NCBI RefSeq assembly: GCF_014697475.1
Contig: NZ_JACJRV010000051.1
Span: forward strand, 1 to 50,048
Direction of reading: 5' to 3'
From: Nostoc sp. FACHB-152
Lineage (GTDB): Bacteria; Cyanobacteriota; Cyanobacteriia; Cyanobacteriales; Nostocaceae
DNA length: 50,048 nt
The number at the start of each line of letters is the position of its first letter. The first letter of the stretch is position 1. Position numbers and translations under genes: made by a program. The notes beneath the pieces were generated by a model. The model was not told the DNA's origin. It saw nothing but the letters and a program-made list of their open reading frames with translations, and did not search any database. Below, piece by piece: positions 26,291 to 34,229 of this stretch.

Positions 26291-27214
26291 TTATGAGTTG
26301 GCAGTTGCATAATCTTCCTTTCGGGAAGTTCTCGGCGACATCTTCAAAATCTCGCGCGCCTGTGCTGGCGTTGCAACTTCCCGACCGACAGTGTGTGCCA
26401 TCTTTGCAACCATCTCAACCAACTCGCCATTATGCGGCTTGCCAAAGCGAGTGTAAGCATAATCTCCCAATCCAATGCCGACGTGTCCACCCAGAGTGAT
26501 TGCCCAGGCTGCCACTTTCATCACATCACCGTTCCAGCAAAGAGCCAACCACTGATTTCCCGCAGGGACTTCTGCCACAAACGCTTGCAAACCATGTATA
26601 GTCGCCGCAGCACCAGATGGCATGACTTCTCCGGTAAAGACAAACTCCCAAAGCGTTTCCTGTGGCAGAAGTCCCATTTCTTGGAAGCAACGCGCTGTTC
26701 GCATTTGTCCTACGTCCCAACAGACTGAACTAACGTAAACATTGTGTTTCTTAAAGACTTCCAGCACTGCTCTGAGGTTCTCACGAGTATTAACGTACAC
26801 TTGATTGTAAGTAGTAAACTGTTTTGCCTGGGGATTCCAGAAGTCCACGTTGAGCGATCCGAAATCTACTGGAGCCATATCAACCCGCAGCACAGGATCG
26901 TCATTTACTGCCAAGATGTGCCGGACGCGATCCTCCACCCGATTCTGTGTAATGTAACCCAGCGTCGGATGGATTAGTAAATCTGTCTGTGCGCGAATTC
27001 CCTCTATCACTTCAAGATAAAGTTCAACATCGTTGCGCGGTTTCCCACTCTCTGGGTCTCGCCCGTGCCAATGGAATATCGAAGCCCCTGCTTCCCAAGC
27101 ACGAACTGCTTCTTGGATAATCTCTTTTGGAGAGTAGGGTACATTAGGATTTGCCGTGCGATCAGCTATTTCGTTACAACGACACTCAATAATTAAGGGT
27201 AATTGCTCGTTCAT
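26291..27214 (-). CDS. BKACE-family (DUF849) protein with altered active site
   Basis: The 307-residue protein is a TIM-barrel member of the beta-keto acid cleavage enzyme family. These enzymes condense a beta-keto acid with acetyl-CoA to give acetoacetate and a CoA ester. The zinc-binding His48 and His50 lie in GASIFHWHGRDP. The usual Arg-x-Gly-x-Glu-Asp block reads GGHVGIGLGDY, so the expected Arg (Gly246) and the third zinc ligand Glu (Gly250) are missing, with Asp251 kept. The start was set at 27214 because AGGAGG lies 6 bases upstream; a longer in-frame start at 27292 would add an unlikely basic extension. It lies between two hydrolase genes on the same strand. Confidence 0.85.
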   Translation of the reverse strand: MNEQLPLIIECRCNEIADRTANPNVPYSPKEIIQEAVRAWEAGASIFHWHGRDPESGKPRNDVELYLEVIEGIRAQTDLLIHPTLGYITQNRVEDRVRHILAVNDDPVLRVDMAPVDFGSLNVDFWNPQAKQFTTYNQVYVNTRENLRAVLEVFKKHNVYVSSVCWDVGQMRTARCFQEMGLLPQETLWEFVFTGEVMPSGAAATIHGLQAFVAEVPAGNQWLALCWNGDVMKVAAWAITLGGHVGIGLGDYAYTRFGKPHNGELVEMVAKMAHTVGREVATPAQAREILKMSPRTSRKEDYATANS

Positions 27215-27320
27215 TGTCTTCCTCCTAAATAGGTTGGCAAATTTATTGACTAAGCAGTGATATTTTTTCTTCTCTGCTTTCCCTCTATACAAAAATTCCT
27301 AATTAATTATGTACAAGCAC

Positions 27321-28139
27321 TTACTGCTTGTCTAAAAAATCAACTACTACTTTTAATACTTCTTCTGGCATTTGATTAACCATCCACATGGTTCCACTTT
27401 CTAGTTCAACGCTTTGACCATGAGGAATAATTTCCTGGAGCCAAGATTGATTCTCAGGTTTTGCTAAACCAACTTTTTCTAACGGTTCTAATGCTTTTTC
27501 TCCTAACAAAACTAAAGTTGGACATTTAATCAAACGAAATCTTTCTTTAGCTGCAAGACAATAGTTTGCTACTGCCAAACCTGGATATATAGGAGAGCCA
27601 AAGCACTTCAAATCATCTAAAACACAACGGTGATTTAACTCCCCATTACCTATGTAATTGACGCGAGCCAACCATTGTGCCATCAAATGAGAGCCATCTT
27701 CTTTAACTTGATACCCTTGTGAATATCTCTTGTGAATTTTGTCTTGTTCTTCTGTGTCAAATCCAAAGACATTACAGAGGATGAGTTTGTCAACTCGTTC
27801 TGGATAAGCTGCTGCAAATTCTCCGGCGATATAACCCCCAGTAAGACTACCGAAAATGCTAGTCTTTTTTATGCCTAATTCATCCAAAAGCGCGATCGCA
27901 TTTTTGGCATAGTCTGCAACTGAATAAACTCTAGGAGGCTTGTCAGAATCACCTAAACCCATTAAATCCATTGCAATTACTAATTTCTTCTCTGCCAACA
28001 TCGGCATCAATTCTTTAAATTCATCACTACTGCGGGGAGTCATGTGCAGTAAAAGTATAGGTTCACCTTCTCCACCGATACGGTAAAGGATTTGTCCATC
28101 TTCTGTATCGAAAAATGCTCTTTTGATCCGGTGACTCAT
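27321..28139 (-). CDS. alpha/beta-hydrolase-fold protein with atypical active site (copy B)
   Basis: The 272-residue protein is closely related to the product of 25416-26231: the opening RIKRAFFDTEDGQILYRIGG, PILLLHMTPRSSDEF, DLMGLGDSDKP and the ending QMPEEVLKVVVDFL correspond along the length. The nucleophile-elbow position reads GSLTGGY, with Leu99 where Ser should be, and the C-terminal His is absent (GTMWMVNQMPE). Neither copy can use the standard Ser-His-Asp mechanism. The two copies probably arose by duplication with the BKACE gene retained between them. Their products could form heterodimers or bind the same ligand. The divergent plus-strand methyltransferase lies 237 bases away. Confidence 0.85.
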   Translation of the reverse strand: MSHRIKRAFFDTEDGQILYRIGGEGEPILLLHMTPRSSDEFKELMPMLAEKKLVIAMDLMGLGDSDKPPRVYSVADYAKNAIALLDELGIKKTSIFGSLTGGYIAGEFAAAYPERVDKLILCNVFGFDTEEQDKIHKRYSQGYQVKEDGSHLMAQWLARVNYIGNGELNHRCVLDDLKCFGSPIYPGLAVANYCLAAKERFRLIKCPTLVLLGEKALEPLEKVGLAKPENQSWLQEIIPHGQSVELESGTMWMVNQMPEEVLKVVVDFLDKQ

Positions 28140-28376
28140 TTTTTTATACTCCTTATCTTACTGGACTTATATAGCAAGCCTAAATGAAATATAAACACAC
28201 CTATTGCCTCTTGCCTGCCCCCACGAGTAATTTGTAAATCAAATAGAATTGCTATATTCAGATTTGATATACAGAATCACAATTGTCAATTTCATGTATG
28301 CTACCAAAAATAGGAAACGCGGGTTTCTACTATTTACTTCAAAAAGCAGCATGACGCTTATGAGTGGGGTAAAAAA

Positions 28377-29117
28377 ATGACATACTATAACTCCATAGCC
28401 CAGCAGTATAAAAAATCCAAACAGTTGTCGTTTCGTCTGCATATTGAGGCATATACATACTTTCATCTGCTTGGTAATCTGGTCGGAAAATCAATTCTCG
28501 ATTTGGCTTGTGGAGAAGGATTTTACACCAGACTATTCAAACTTCAAGGTGCAGCACAGGTTGTTGGTGTCGAAATCTCAGAAAAAATGATTGAACTGGC
28601 AAAGCAAGAAGAAACTAGACAATCCCAAGACATTGAATATATTCTTTGTGATGTATTTGAACTTGGTAAAATTGGCAGTTTTGATTTGGTGGTGGCTTCC
28701 TATCTACTTAATTACGCCCAAACCAAAGAACAACTACTGAAAATGTGTCAGAACATATTTGTCAATTTAAAACCGGGCGGTCGTTTCGTTACCATCAATA
28801 ATAATGAATCCCAATCTCCTTCGTCTTATCTCGCTACTGAAAAGTATGGATTTATTAAAAGCATAGATTCACCATTAATCGAAGGCACACCTATAAAATA
28901 CACATTTACAATCTCTGCAAGTGACAATAAATTCAGCTTCTATAACTATTACCTCAGCCGAGCTACTTATGAGTGGGCATTTCGGAGTGTTGGTTTCCAA
29001 GAGATTCGCTGGCAAAAACCAGTAGTCTCGCCGCAAGGAATCGCAGAATTTGGTCAAGAGTTTTGGCAGGATTTTCTTAACTGTGTGCCTATAGTTGGGA
29101 TTGAGTGTATTAAATAA
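28377..29117 (+). CDS. class I SAM-dependent methyltransferase
   Basis: The 246-residue protein has a Rossmann-type methyltransferase fold: motif I SILDLACGEGFYTRLF, motif II VVGVEISEKMIELA, motif III region DIEYILCDVFELG and the acidic block FDLVVASYLLNYA. The opening YYNSIAQQYKKSKQ and FRLHIEAYTY resemble proteins annotated as toxoflavin synthase-like N-methyltransferases, but a substrate cannot be assigned. The gene starts within the accessory cluster and is divergent from hydrolase B. The upstream 237 bases have no recognisable regulator site. Confidence 0.82.
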   Translation: MTYYNSIAQQYKKSKQLSFRLHIEAYTYFHLLGNLVGKSILDLACGEGFYTRLFKLQGAAQVVGVEISEKMIELAKQEETRQSQDIEYILCDVFELGKIGSFDLVVASYLLNYAQTKEQLLKMCQNIFVNLKPGGRFVTINNNESQSPSSYLATEKYGFIKSIDSPLIEGTPIKYTFTISASDNKFSFYNYYLSRATYEWAFRSVGFQEIRWQKPVVSPQGIAEFGQEFWQDFLNCVPIVGIECIK

Positions 29118-29211
29118 GTGTTTATCATGAATTATTGCGATCGCTCGCAGTTTATGTGCTTATTTAAAATTTTAGAAGTGTCGAAGGGGCGATCGCTCCC
29201 ATCAAATTACT

Positions 29212-30693
29212 CTAAAATCTTTTAATATAACGCCCAGTTGGTGAACCTAAAATCTGTCCGTTATTATAAATAAGACTTCCACGCAAAAACGTACTCTTCA
29301 CTCTTCCAGTTAACTCCATCCCTTCAAAAGGTGTATAACCTTGTTGTGACTCTGACTCAGCCGCACGCACCACAAAGCTTTCATTCGGGTCTACCAACAC
29401 CAAGTCTGCATCATAACCAACAGCAATATCCCCTTTTTCTAACAACCCAAAACGCCGCGATGGGTTCCAAGAAAGCAACTTAGCCATATGGTTATAAGAC
29501 ATTCCCCGCTTGCTACCTTCACTCAATACACCCGAAAGTAAATATTCTGTACCACCAAAACCAGACTTGGCTAACCAAATATTATTTGGGTCTTTCGCAC
29601 TTCTTTTTTGTTCAGCAGAACAGCAAGCATGGTCACTCACTATCCAATCTACTTGATTATTTAGTACCGCTTGCCATAAATATTCCACATCAGCGCGGGG
29701 ACGAATAGGCGGGTTAACTTTTGCCCAAGTACCATTAGGGGTATCAACATCTAATAGTAAATGTCCCACAGTAATTTCTCGCCGAAAATTGATGTGAGGA
29801 AAAGCAGTTTGCATTGTCAAAGCTGCTTCCATTGCTTTGCGCGAACTCAAATGTAACAAATTGATATTTGCACAGTTAGTTTCATGTGCTAAATAAGAAG
29901 CAATACAAATGGCTAAACCTTCCGAATGTGGTGGACGCGCTGCACTGTAAGCGTGCAGTCCACTCAAGCTAGAATCGTTTTCTACTATTTTTGTATAAGC
30001 GTTGAGAATTTCTGCAATTTCACAATGCAAACTCAAACTAATAGTATCTCGCGCAGATGGATGTTCTGCCATCAAGCGAGTGATACCGCGCATGATAAAT
30101 TCAAAATGGGAGAAGTCGTAGCGTTCTTCTTTATTGATCATCAAAAACAAATTTTGGTGGTCTGAGAGACCATGCAACCCATAGCCACCATAAAACATAA
30201 AAATTTTAAATGAAGATACACCATGTTCTTCAAATAATAGAGGTATTTCATCGATATGTTGACTAGCTATAGGTGCAACGTGATAGCTGTAATCAACAAA
30301 AAAATTACCTGCGGATAATGCCAGTACCTCTGGAAAGAAATCCCGGTAAGAACCGCCTTTATTTAGATAATATTGTCCGGTACGAATGTAATTGAGACTT
30401 GTGGTTACTCCCCCCATTGCGGCGGCTTTACTTTCCGTCACTGCATCATGATCGAGGGGTTGATATATGCCAATGTGCATATGAGCATCCACAACCCCAG
30501 GAAAACCCAGCAAGTTTTTAGCATCGAATACTTCTAAGGCTTGGTTTGCGCTAATATTAGGAGCAATTTCAGCAAATTTTCCATCCTTAATGCCTAAATC
30601 AAGTAGTTCAACAGCATCATTATGAGGACGAACAGCGCGCACATTTTTGATAATTTTATCTAATACAGGAGGTTCAGACACAGTAGACCTCAC
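29212..30693 (-). CDS. hydantoinase/dihydropyrimidinase-like amidohydrolase
   Basis: The 493-residue protein belongs to the cyclic amidohydrolase family (hydantoinase, dihydropyrimidinase, dihydroorotase). The expected metal and catalytic residues are in place: His71-x-His73 (VVDAHMHIG), Lys163 (SSFKIFMFYGG, the carbamylated Lys), His223 (SLHCEIAE), His281 (NLLHLSSRK) and Asp354 (IVSDHACCS). The C-terminus ends GRYIKRF. It is predicted to open a cyclic amide, ureide or imide ring, with a binuclear metal centre. In this cluster it is one of only two enzymes with a complete standard active site. It is divergent from the hydroxylase-like gene. Confidence 0.88.
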   Translation of the reverse strand: MRSTVSEPPVLDKIIKNVRAVRPHNDAVELLDLGIKDGKFAEIAPNISANQALEVFDAKNLLGFPGVVDAHMHIGIYQPLDHDAVTESKAAAMGGVTTSLNYIRTGQYYLNKGGSYRDFFPEVLALSAGNFFVDYSYHVAPIASQHIDEIPLLFEEHGVSSFKIFMFYGGYGLHGLSDHQNLFLMINKEERYDFSHFEFIMRGITRLMAEHPSARDTISLSLHCEIAEILNAYTKIVENDSSLSGLHAYSAARPPHSEGLAICIASYLAHETNCANINLLHLSSRKAMEAALTMQTAFPHINFRREITVGHLLLDVDTPNGTWAKVNPPIRPRADVEYLWQAVLNNQVDWIVSDHACCSAEQKRSAKDPNNIWLAKSGFGGTEYLLSGVLSEGSKRGMSYNHMAKLLSWNPSRRFGLLEKGDIAVGYDADLVLVDPNESFVVRAAESESQQGYTPFEGMELTGRVKSTFLRGSLIYNNGQILGSPTGRYIKRF

Positions 30694-30817
30694 ACTAAAA
30701 TGAGTACAGAAGCTTAAGTTCTGGTGTAATCCGGAATTTCAACATAGTACCGGAACCCAAGCTAAAACCCATTATTATGTAACAGTTTTTTATTCAATCA
30801 TCTTTAGGATAAAAACA
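30694..30817. promoter_or_regulatory. divergent promoter region with imperfect inverted repeat
   Basis: Between the amidohydrolase and hydroxylase-like genes lies an imperfect inverted repeat: AGCTTAAGTTC (30712-30722) against GAACCCAAGCT (about 30754-30764), enclosing a pair of CCGGAA/CCGGAACC motifs. This might be an operator for a regulator controlling both divergent genes. No regulator gene is present in the cluster. Confidence 0.4.
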
Positions 30818-31612
30818 ATGGAAACTTTTAATGAGTATCATCTCAACCCAGAACAATTTACTTTTCTCAACAGTCTGCAAGATAACTGGCAAGTAATTAG
30901 AGATGAGTTTACTACCTTTATTCAGCAGGCATCGAATGAAGAGATAAAATTTGCTTACGATGTTTTAGGGCCTAAGAGTAAAACGATTCAAACCAAAGGC
31001 AATTCAAAATATAGTGCTTTTGGCATTTTATTCCAAGGTTTATTTATTGAAGAATATATTCAAACACATCAAATACAATATCCTGATCATGAAACAAATG
31101 AGGCATCAGAAAAAGCACTTATCTTACGAAAAAAATACTTTTCTAATCTGGCTAATGCCATAGAGAAAGTGAACTTTCACGATGATAATATCCTGAGAAA
31201 CGTTTACTTTGGTACATTTCATCCAGGCTTAGATATCAAGCTGCACGTCAACGATAATCCTCACATGAATCGAGGCTATTTAGGTTTGATTGTGCCAGAG
31301 GGTGATGTAGCTATGAAAATCTGCCATGACAAGCTTTATTGGCACGAAGGAAAATTCTTGATTTTAGATCATAGCTATCCCCACTGCCCACATAATTACA
31401 CCAATTACGATCGCACTGTTTTAGTTGTAGACTTTTTCAAACCAGATAAACCTAGAGAAGAAGTAATTCAATTTGAAAAAGAGCAAGTTAAGCAGCGTAT
31501 GCAAGATAATCCTTACAGCTTAGGTGTGTTTGGTAAGAGTGATAAAGCTAAAGAAGAGGATTTTATCAAGTATGGTTTAGCCCATCAATTAGAGTGGGAT
31601 AAATCTTTATAA
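30818..31612 (+). CDS. Asp/Asn beta-hydroxylase-like protein with altered iron site
   Basis: The 264-residue protein shows the C-terminal half of the aspartyl/asparaginyl beta-hydroxylase family: RGYLGLIVPEGDVAM, then WHEGKFLILDHSYPH, and the terminal RTVLVVDFFKPD. The family uses iron, oxygen and 2-oxoglutarate. In the standard pattern the first iron ligand is His in RxHLGL; here the position reads RGYLGL (Tyr154). The second iron His is present (His189), and the Arg that binds 2-oxoglutarate matches Arg199. So the iron site may be lost or altered. Residues 1-125 are a helical region I do not recognise. It is divergent from the amidohydrolase gene. Confidence 0.8.
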   Translation: METFNEYHLNPEQFTFLNSLQDNWQVIRDEFTTFIQQASNEEIKFAYDVLGPKSKTIQTKGNSKYSAFGILFQGLFIEEYIQTHQIQYPDHETNEASEKALILRKKYFSNLANAIEKVNFHDDNILRNVYFGTFHPGLDIKLHVNDNPHMNRGYLGLIVPEGDVAMKICHDKLYWHEGKFLILDHSYPHCPHNYTNYDRTVLVVDFFKPDKPREEVIQFEKEQVKQRMQDNPYSLGVFGKSDKAKEEDFIKYGLAHQLEWDKSL

Positions 31613-31667
31613 GTTTTATCTTCACCCTTTCTAAATAAAATAGTTGAGTGTAAAAAAGTTGCCAAAT

Positions 31668-32120
31668 TTAGCTGTCAATAATTGCTGTACACTTAATTTC
31701 AATAATTAAACCAGGGGTAGATAGTCCTACTACACCAAAACCTGTCCAAGTAGGAAAGTTGTTAATAAAATAGTGGTCTTTAACTTGCATAAATAGCGGT
31801 AAAAAAGGAATTACATATGGTGATTTTGCAGAATCTTGTGCTTCTGTTTGAAGTTCACCTAGTCCTGGCCCAGCTACATGATATGTAATCATCTCGACTA
31901 CATTATCAAATGTAGCTCCTCCTGCTTCTAGTACCTTTTTAACATTCTCAAAAGCTTGAACAAACTGAGCTTCTACCCCTGGAACAACTTGTAAATTTTC
32001 ATCTCTGCCTACTTGTCCTGAAATATATAAGGTATTTCCAACTTTAATTCCTGGACAATAATGAAACTTTTCAAATAAAACTTCCATCCCTTTGGGAATA
32101 ATGACTTGGCGAGAGGGCAT
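31668..32120 (-). CDS. RidA-family protein lacking the catalytic Arg
   Basis: The 150-residue protein matches the RidA (YjgF/UK114) fold: KVGNTLYISGQVG, QFVQAFENVKKVLEAGG and NNFPTWTGFGVVGL near the C-terminus. RidA proteins hydrolyse reactive enamine/imine intermediates, using an Arg in the P-x-R-x segment. Here that position is Trp125 (FPTWTG), so imine deaminase activity is doubtful. Many RidA subfamilies lack the Arg and have unknown roles. The start is set at 32120 because TAGGAG (32126-32131) is just upstream; a longer in-frame start (32153) would add 11 residues. It lies 73 bases after the SDR gene on the same strand, so the two are probably co-transcribed. Confidence 0.85.
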   Translation of the reverse strand: MPSRQVIIPKGMEVLFEKFHYCPGIKVGNTLYISGQVGRDENLQVVPGVEAQFVQAFENVKKVLEAGGATFDNVVEMITYHVAGPGLGELQTEAQDSAKSPYVIPFLPLFMQVKDHYFINNFPTWTGFGVVGLSTPGLIIEIKCTAIIDS

Positions 32121-32193
32121 AATGTATCTCCTAAATGGGAAATAAATACTCAATAAAATAAGCTGGTATGAGTTATGCTCAATAATTAAGCGT

Positions 32194-33030
32194 TTAAGCT
32201 AGGTGAAAGCCACCATCCACAGGCAAAGCTACTCCAGTAATAAATGCAGCTTGAGGAGAGCATAAAAAAGCTACTACTCCACCTATTTCTTCGGGAGAAG
32301 CCCAACGTTTCATCGGTACATTTTCAATCTTCTGTTTCATAGCTTCACTATCTATTCCACCACTATTTGCAGTGGCAAACTGCCAAGCTTCGGTCTTAAC
32401 ATAACCGGGAATAACGACATTTACTGTAATTCTTCGTGGCCCAAGAGTTTTGGCATAGTATCTGGCTAAAAATTCCACAACTGCTTTAGCTTGACCTGGC
32501 ATAACATAGCTCAATTTTGGAGTTTGATTACTATTACACCCAGGTGCAGATATTGCTACTATATAGCCGTTTCCATCTTCCATGTAATTAATAGCTTTTT
32601 CTACACATCTAATAAAGCATTTAGGATAGACACTCTGATAGTAATCGTACTTTTCAAAATTATTCCATTTACCAGTTCCTAATAATTGAGTGTGATCATT
32701 AGCTGCTGAAGTAGCTTGACTAGATTCATCTGATGTTGTCAGTCCAACATATAATCCAGCATTATGAATAAATGCTGTTAGTTTACCTTGAAAATTATCC
32801 TCAACAGATTTAAATATTTTTTCAATAGTCGATTCTTCTGCTACATCCCCTTTAACCAGGCAAACTTTTTTTCCATAGGTTGATTCTAATTTAGTCTTAG
32901 CAATCGATGCAGCCTCTTCATTGGAATTAAACCCAAGTATCAGGTCATATCCATTTTGAGCTAACTGCTGTGATATTCCCCAACCAATACCACGAGTACC
33001 ACCTGTAACTATTGCTAGCTTTGATATCAT
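32194..33030 (-). CDS. SDR family oxidoreductase with Y-x6-K active site
   Basis: The 278-residue protein is a short-chain dehydrogenase/reductase. The NAD(P)-binding motif VTGGTRGIGWG (residues 8-18) and NAG (90-92) are classical. The catalytic region has Ser161 (AISAPG), Tyr175 and Lys182 in SYVMPGQAK, which gives Tyr-x6-Lys rather than Tyr-x3-Lys. That arrangement is known in enoyl-ACP reductases such as FabI and FabL. The end has PGYVKTEAW, then ITGVALPVDGGFHLA. The combination of a classical cofactor motif with Y-x6-K is most like FabL, so reduction of a C=C bond is one possibility. Co-transcription with RidA is likely. Confidence 0.87.
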   Translation of the reverse strand: MISKLAIVTGGTRGIGWGISQQLAQNGYDLILGFNSNEEAASIAKTKLESTYGKKVCLVKGDVAEESTIEKIFKSVEDNFQGKLTAFIHNAGLYVGLTTSDESSQATSAANDHTQLLGTGKWNNFEKYDYYQSVYPKCFIRCVEKAINYMEDGNGYIVAISAPGCNSNQTPKLSYVMPGQAKAVVEFLARYYAKTLGPRRITVNVVIPGYVKTEAWQFATANSGGIDSEAMKQKIENVPMKRWASPEEIGGVVAFLCSPQAAFITGVALPVDGGFHLA

Positions 33031-33345
33031 TTTTGCCCACTAAATAGTAAGTTGAATTAATAACAAACAGAAACTAAAAAAACTAGCAGTTGATTCTGGT
33101 ATAATCAACTATCAAGTTATTAATTAACCATTAAGTAATCTTCAGTCAATTAAAGAGCAATGAAGGCAAAAGCATATAGTAAGTTTATAGCAAAACAACT
33201 CACTAAGGACAAGTATAAGCACGTTTAAACTTGGTTTCTAATTTCTGTATCTGAAAGTATTAATTTTTAACATAATATTGACTTAATTTCTTTTAGATCT
33301 AACAAAATATAAACTCAGTAATTTAATTTATTACAGTTAAAAATA
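33031..33345. other. intergenic region, divergent promoters
   Basis: The 315 bases separate the SDR (minus) and NTF2-like (plus) genes. AT-rich, with no repeat, tRNA or ORF that I can support. It must hold the promoters for both. Confidence 0.4.
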
Positions 33346-33744
33346 ATGACACAGAAATCAGAAAATACATTAAAAGTTGCTCACCAAGCATTTGAGCATT
33401 TTACACATGGTCTAGCAACTGGAGAATGGCAAGCATTCCTTGATATGCTTACAGATGATTTTACCTTTTGGTTTCCAATGGGTAAATTTCACGGTTTAAA
33501 TGAGGGTAAAGAACGGGCTAAAGAATTTTTTCAATATGTTTCTGAAGCTTTCAGTCCGGGAATTACGCTAACTTCCCTCGACCGTGTTACTAGTAATGAA
33601 ACAACTGTTGTTTTTGAATTTCGGGATGAAGGATTGTTATTTGGACAGCCTTATAAAAATCGTGTAGCGGTTTCTTTTGATGTGCGCGGCGATAAAATTT
33701 GTAGCTATCGGGAATATTTTGGTAGCGATAGTAAATCCTACTGA
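33346..33744 (+). CDS. NTF2/SnoaL-like protein
   Basis: The 132-residue protein has the cone-shaped NTF2-like fold pattern: a helical start (VAHQAFEHFTHGLATGEWQ), then FLDMLTDDFTFWFPMGKFHG, and beta strands VVFEFRDEGLLFGQPYKNRVAVSF and KICSYREYFGSDS. This fold occurs in ketosteroid isomerases, polyketide cyclases and dehydratases, and also as small-molecule binders. A specific activity cannot be assigned. It is the last gene of the accessory cluster and the only one downstream of the SDR on the plus strand. Confidence 0.8.
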   Translation: MTQKSENTLKVAHQAFEHFTHGLATGEWQAFLDMLTDDFTFWFPMGKFHGLNEGKERAKEFFQYVSEAFSPGITLTSLDRVTSNETTVVFEFRDEGLLFGQPYKNRVAVSFDVRGDKICSYREYFGSDSKSY

Positions 33745-33776
33745 GTTTTTTAACAGTTATTAGTTATAAGTTAGTG

Positions 33777-34229
33777 TTAATTAAGTTCTTTTAATTCTTT
33801 ACACTTAACCTCTGCGGCTTGATAGGCTGCTAAATACTCCTTACCACCTAACATTACATCACCATAATATTCATAAGGTGCTGTTCCATAAATTGGTAGG
33901 GGATCATCTTCGGGATAATCTTCTTTTGATTCTTCGATAATAGCTTTTAGTTTTTTGACACTCAAGCTTTGTGCGGGAAAATACCACAGTTCTTGGGAAT
34001 TTTTTTGTAATTGTGGAAAGTTGGGATCAACAATTGAATCGCCTATCTCAATCCAACTGTGTTCTACAGGTCGATAGGGCTTACCTGCAAAAACTAAAAA
34101 TCCCTGAATATAGATTGCTCCCTCTGTTGCTAATGCTGCTTTGTAGGCATTGTCAAAAGGTTTATTTGCTTTACTTTTAATTTTTTTAGCAATCTCAAGT
34201 GAAAGCTTTTCATCTAATGCTTTGTTCAT
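33777..34229 (-). CDS. conserved hypothetical protein
   Basis: The 150-residue protein has no signal peptide and no transmembrane helix. A charged, lysine-rich N-terminal 25 residues is followed by AIYIQGFLVFAGKPYRPVEHSWIEIGDSIVDPNF, a segment resembling His-containing strands of the transglutaminase or papain-like fold, though the full triad cannot be shown. The tail has EDYPEDDPLPIYG and a helical end. It overlaps no neighbour and is followed by convergent DNA. I do not recognise the family. Confidence 0.6.
   Translation of the reverse strand: MNKALDEKLSLEIAKKIKSKANKPFDNAYKAALATEGAIYIQGFLVFAGKPYRPVEHSWIEIGDSIVDPNFPQLQKNSQELWYFPAQSLSVKKLKAIIEESKEDYPEDDPLPIYGTAPYEYYGDVMLGGKEYLAAYQAAEVKCKELKELN

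Noticed and set aside
24579-33744. Interpreting the cluster as a standard pyrimidine (Rut-type) breakdown operon
   Set aside because: The RutA, RutB and RutF-type enzymes are absent, the RidA and hydrolase active sites are altered, and gene directions do not fit an operon.
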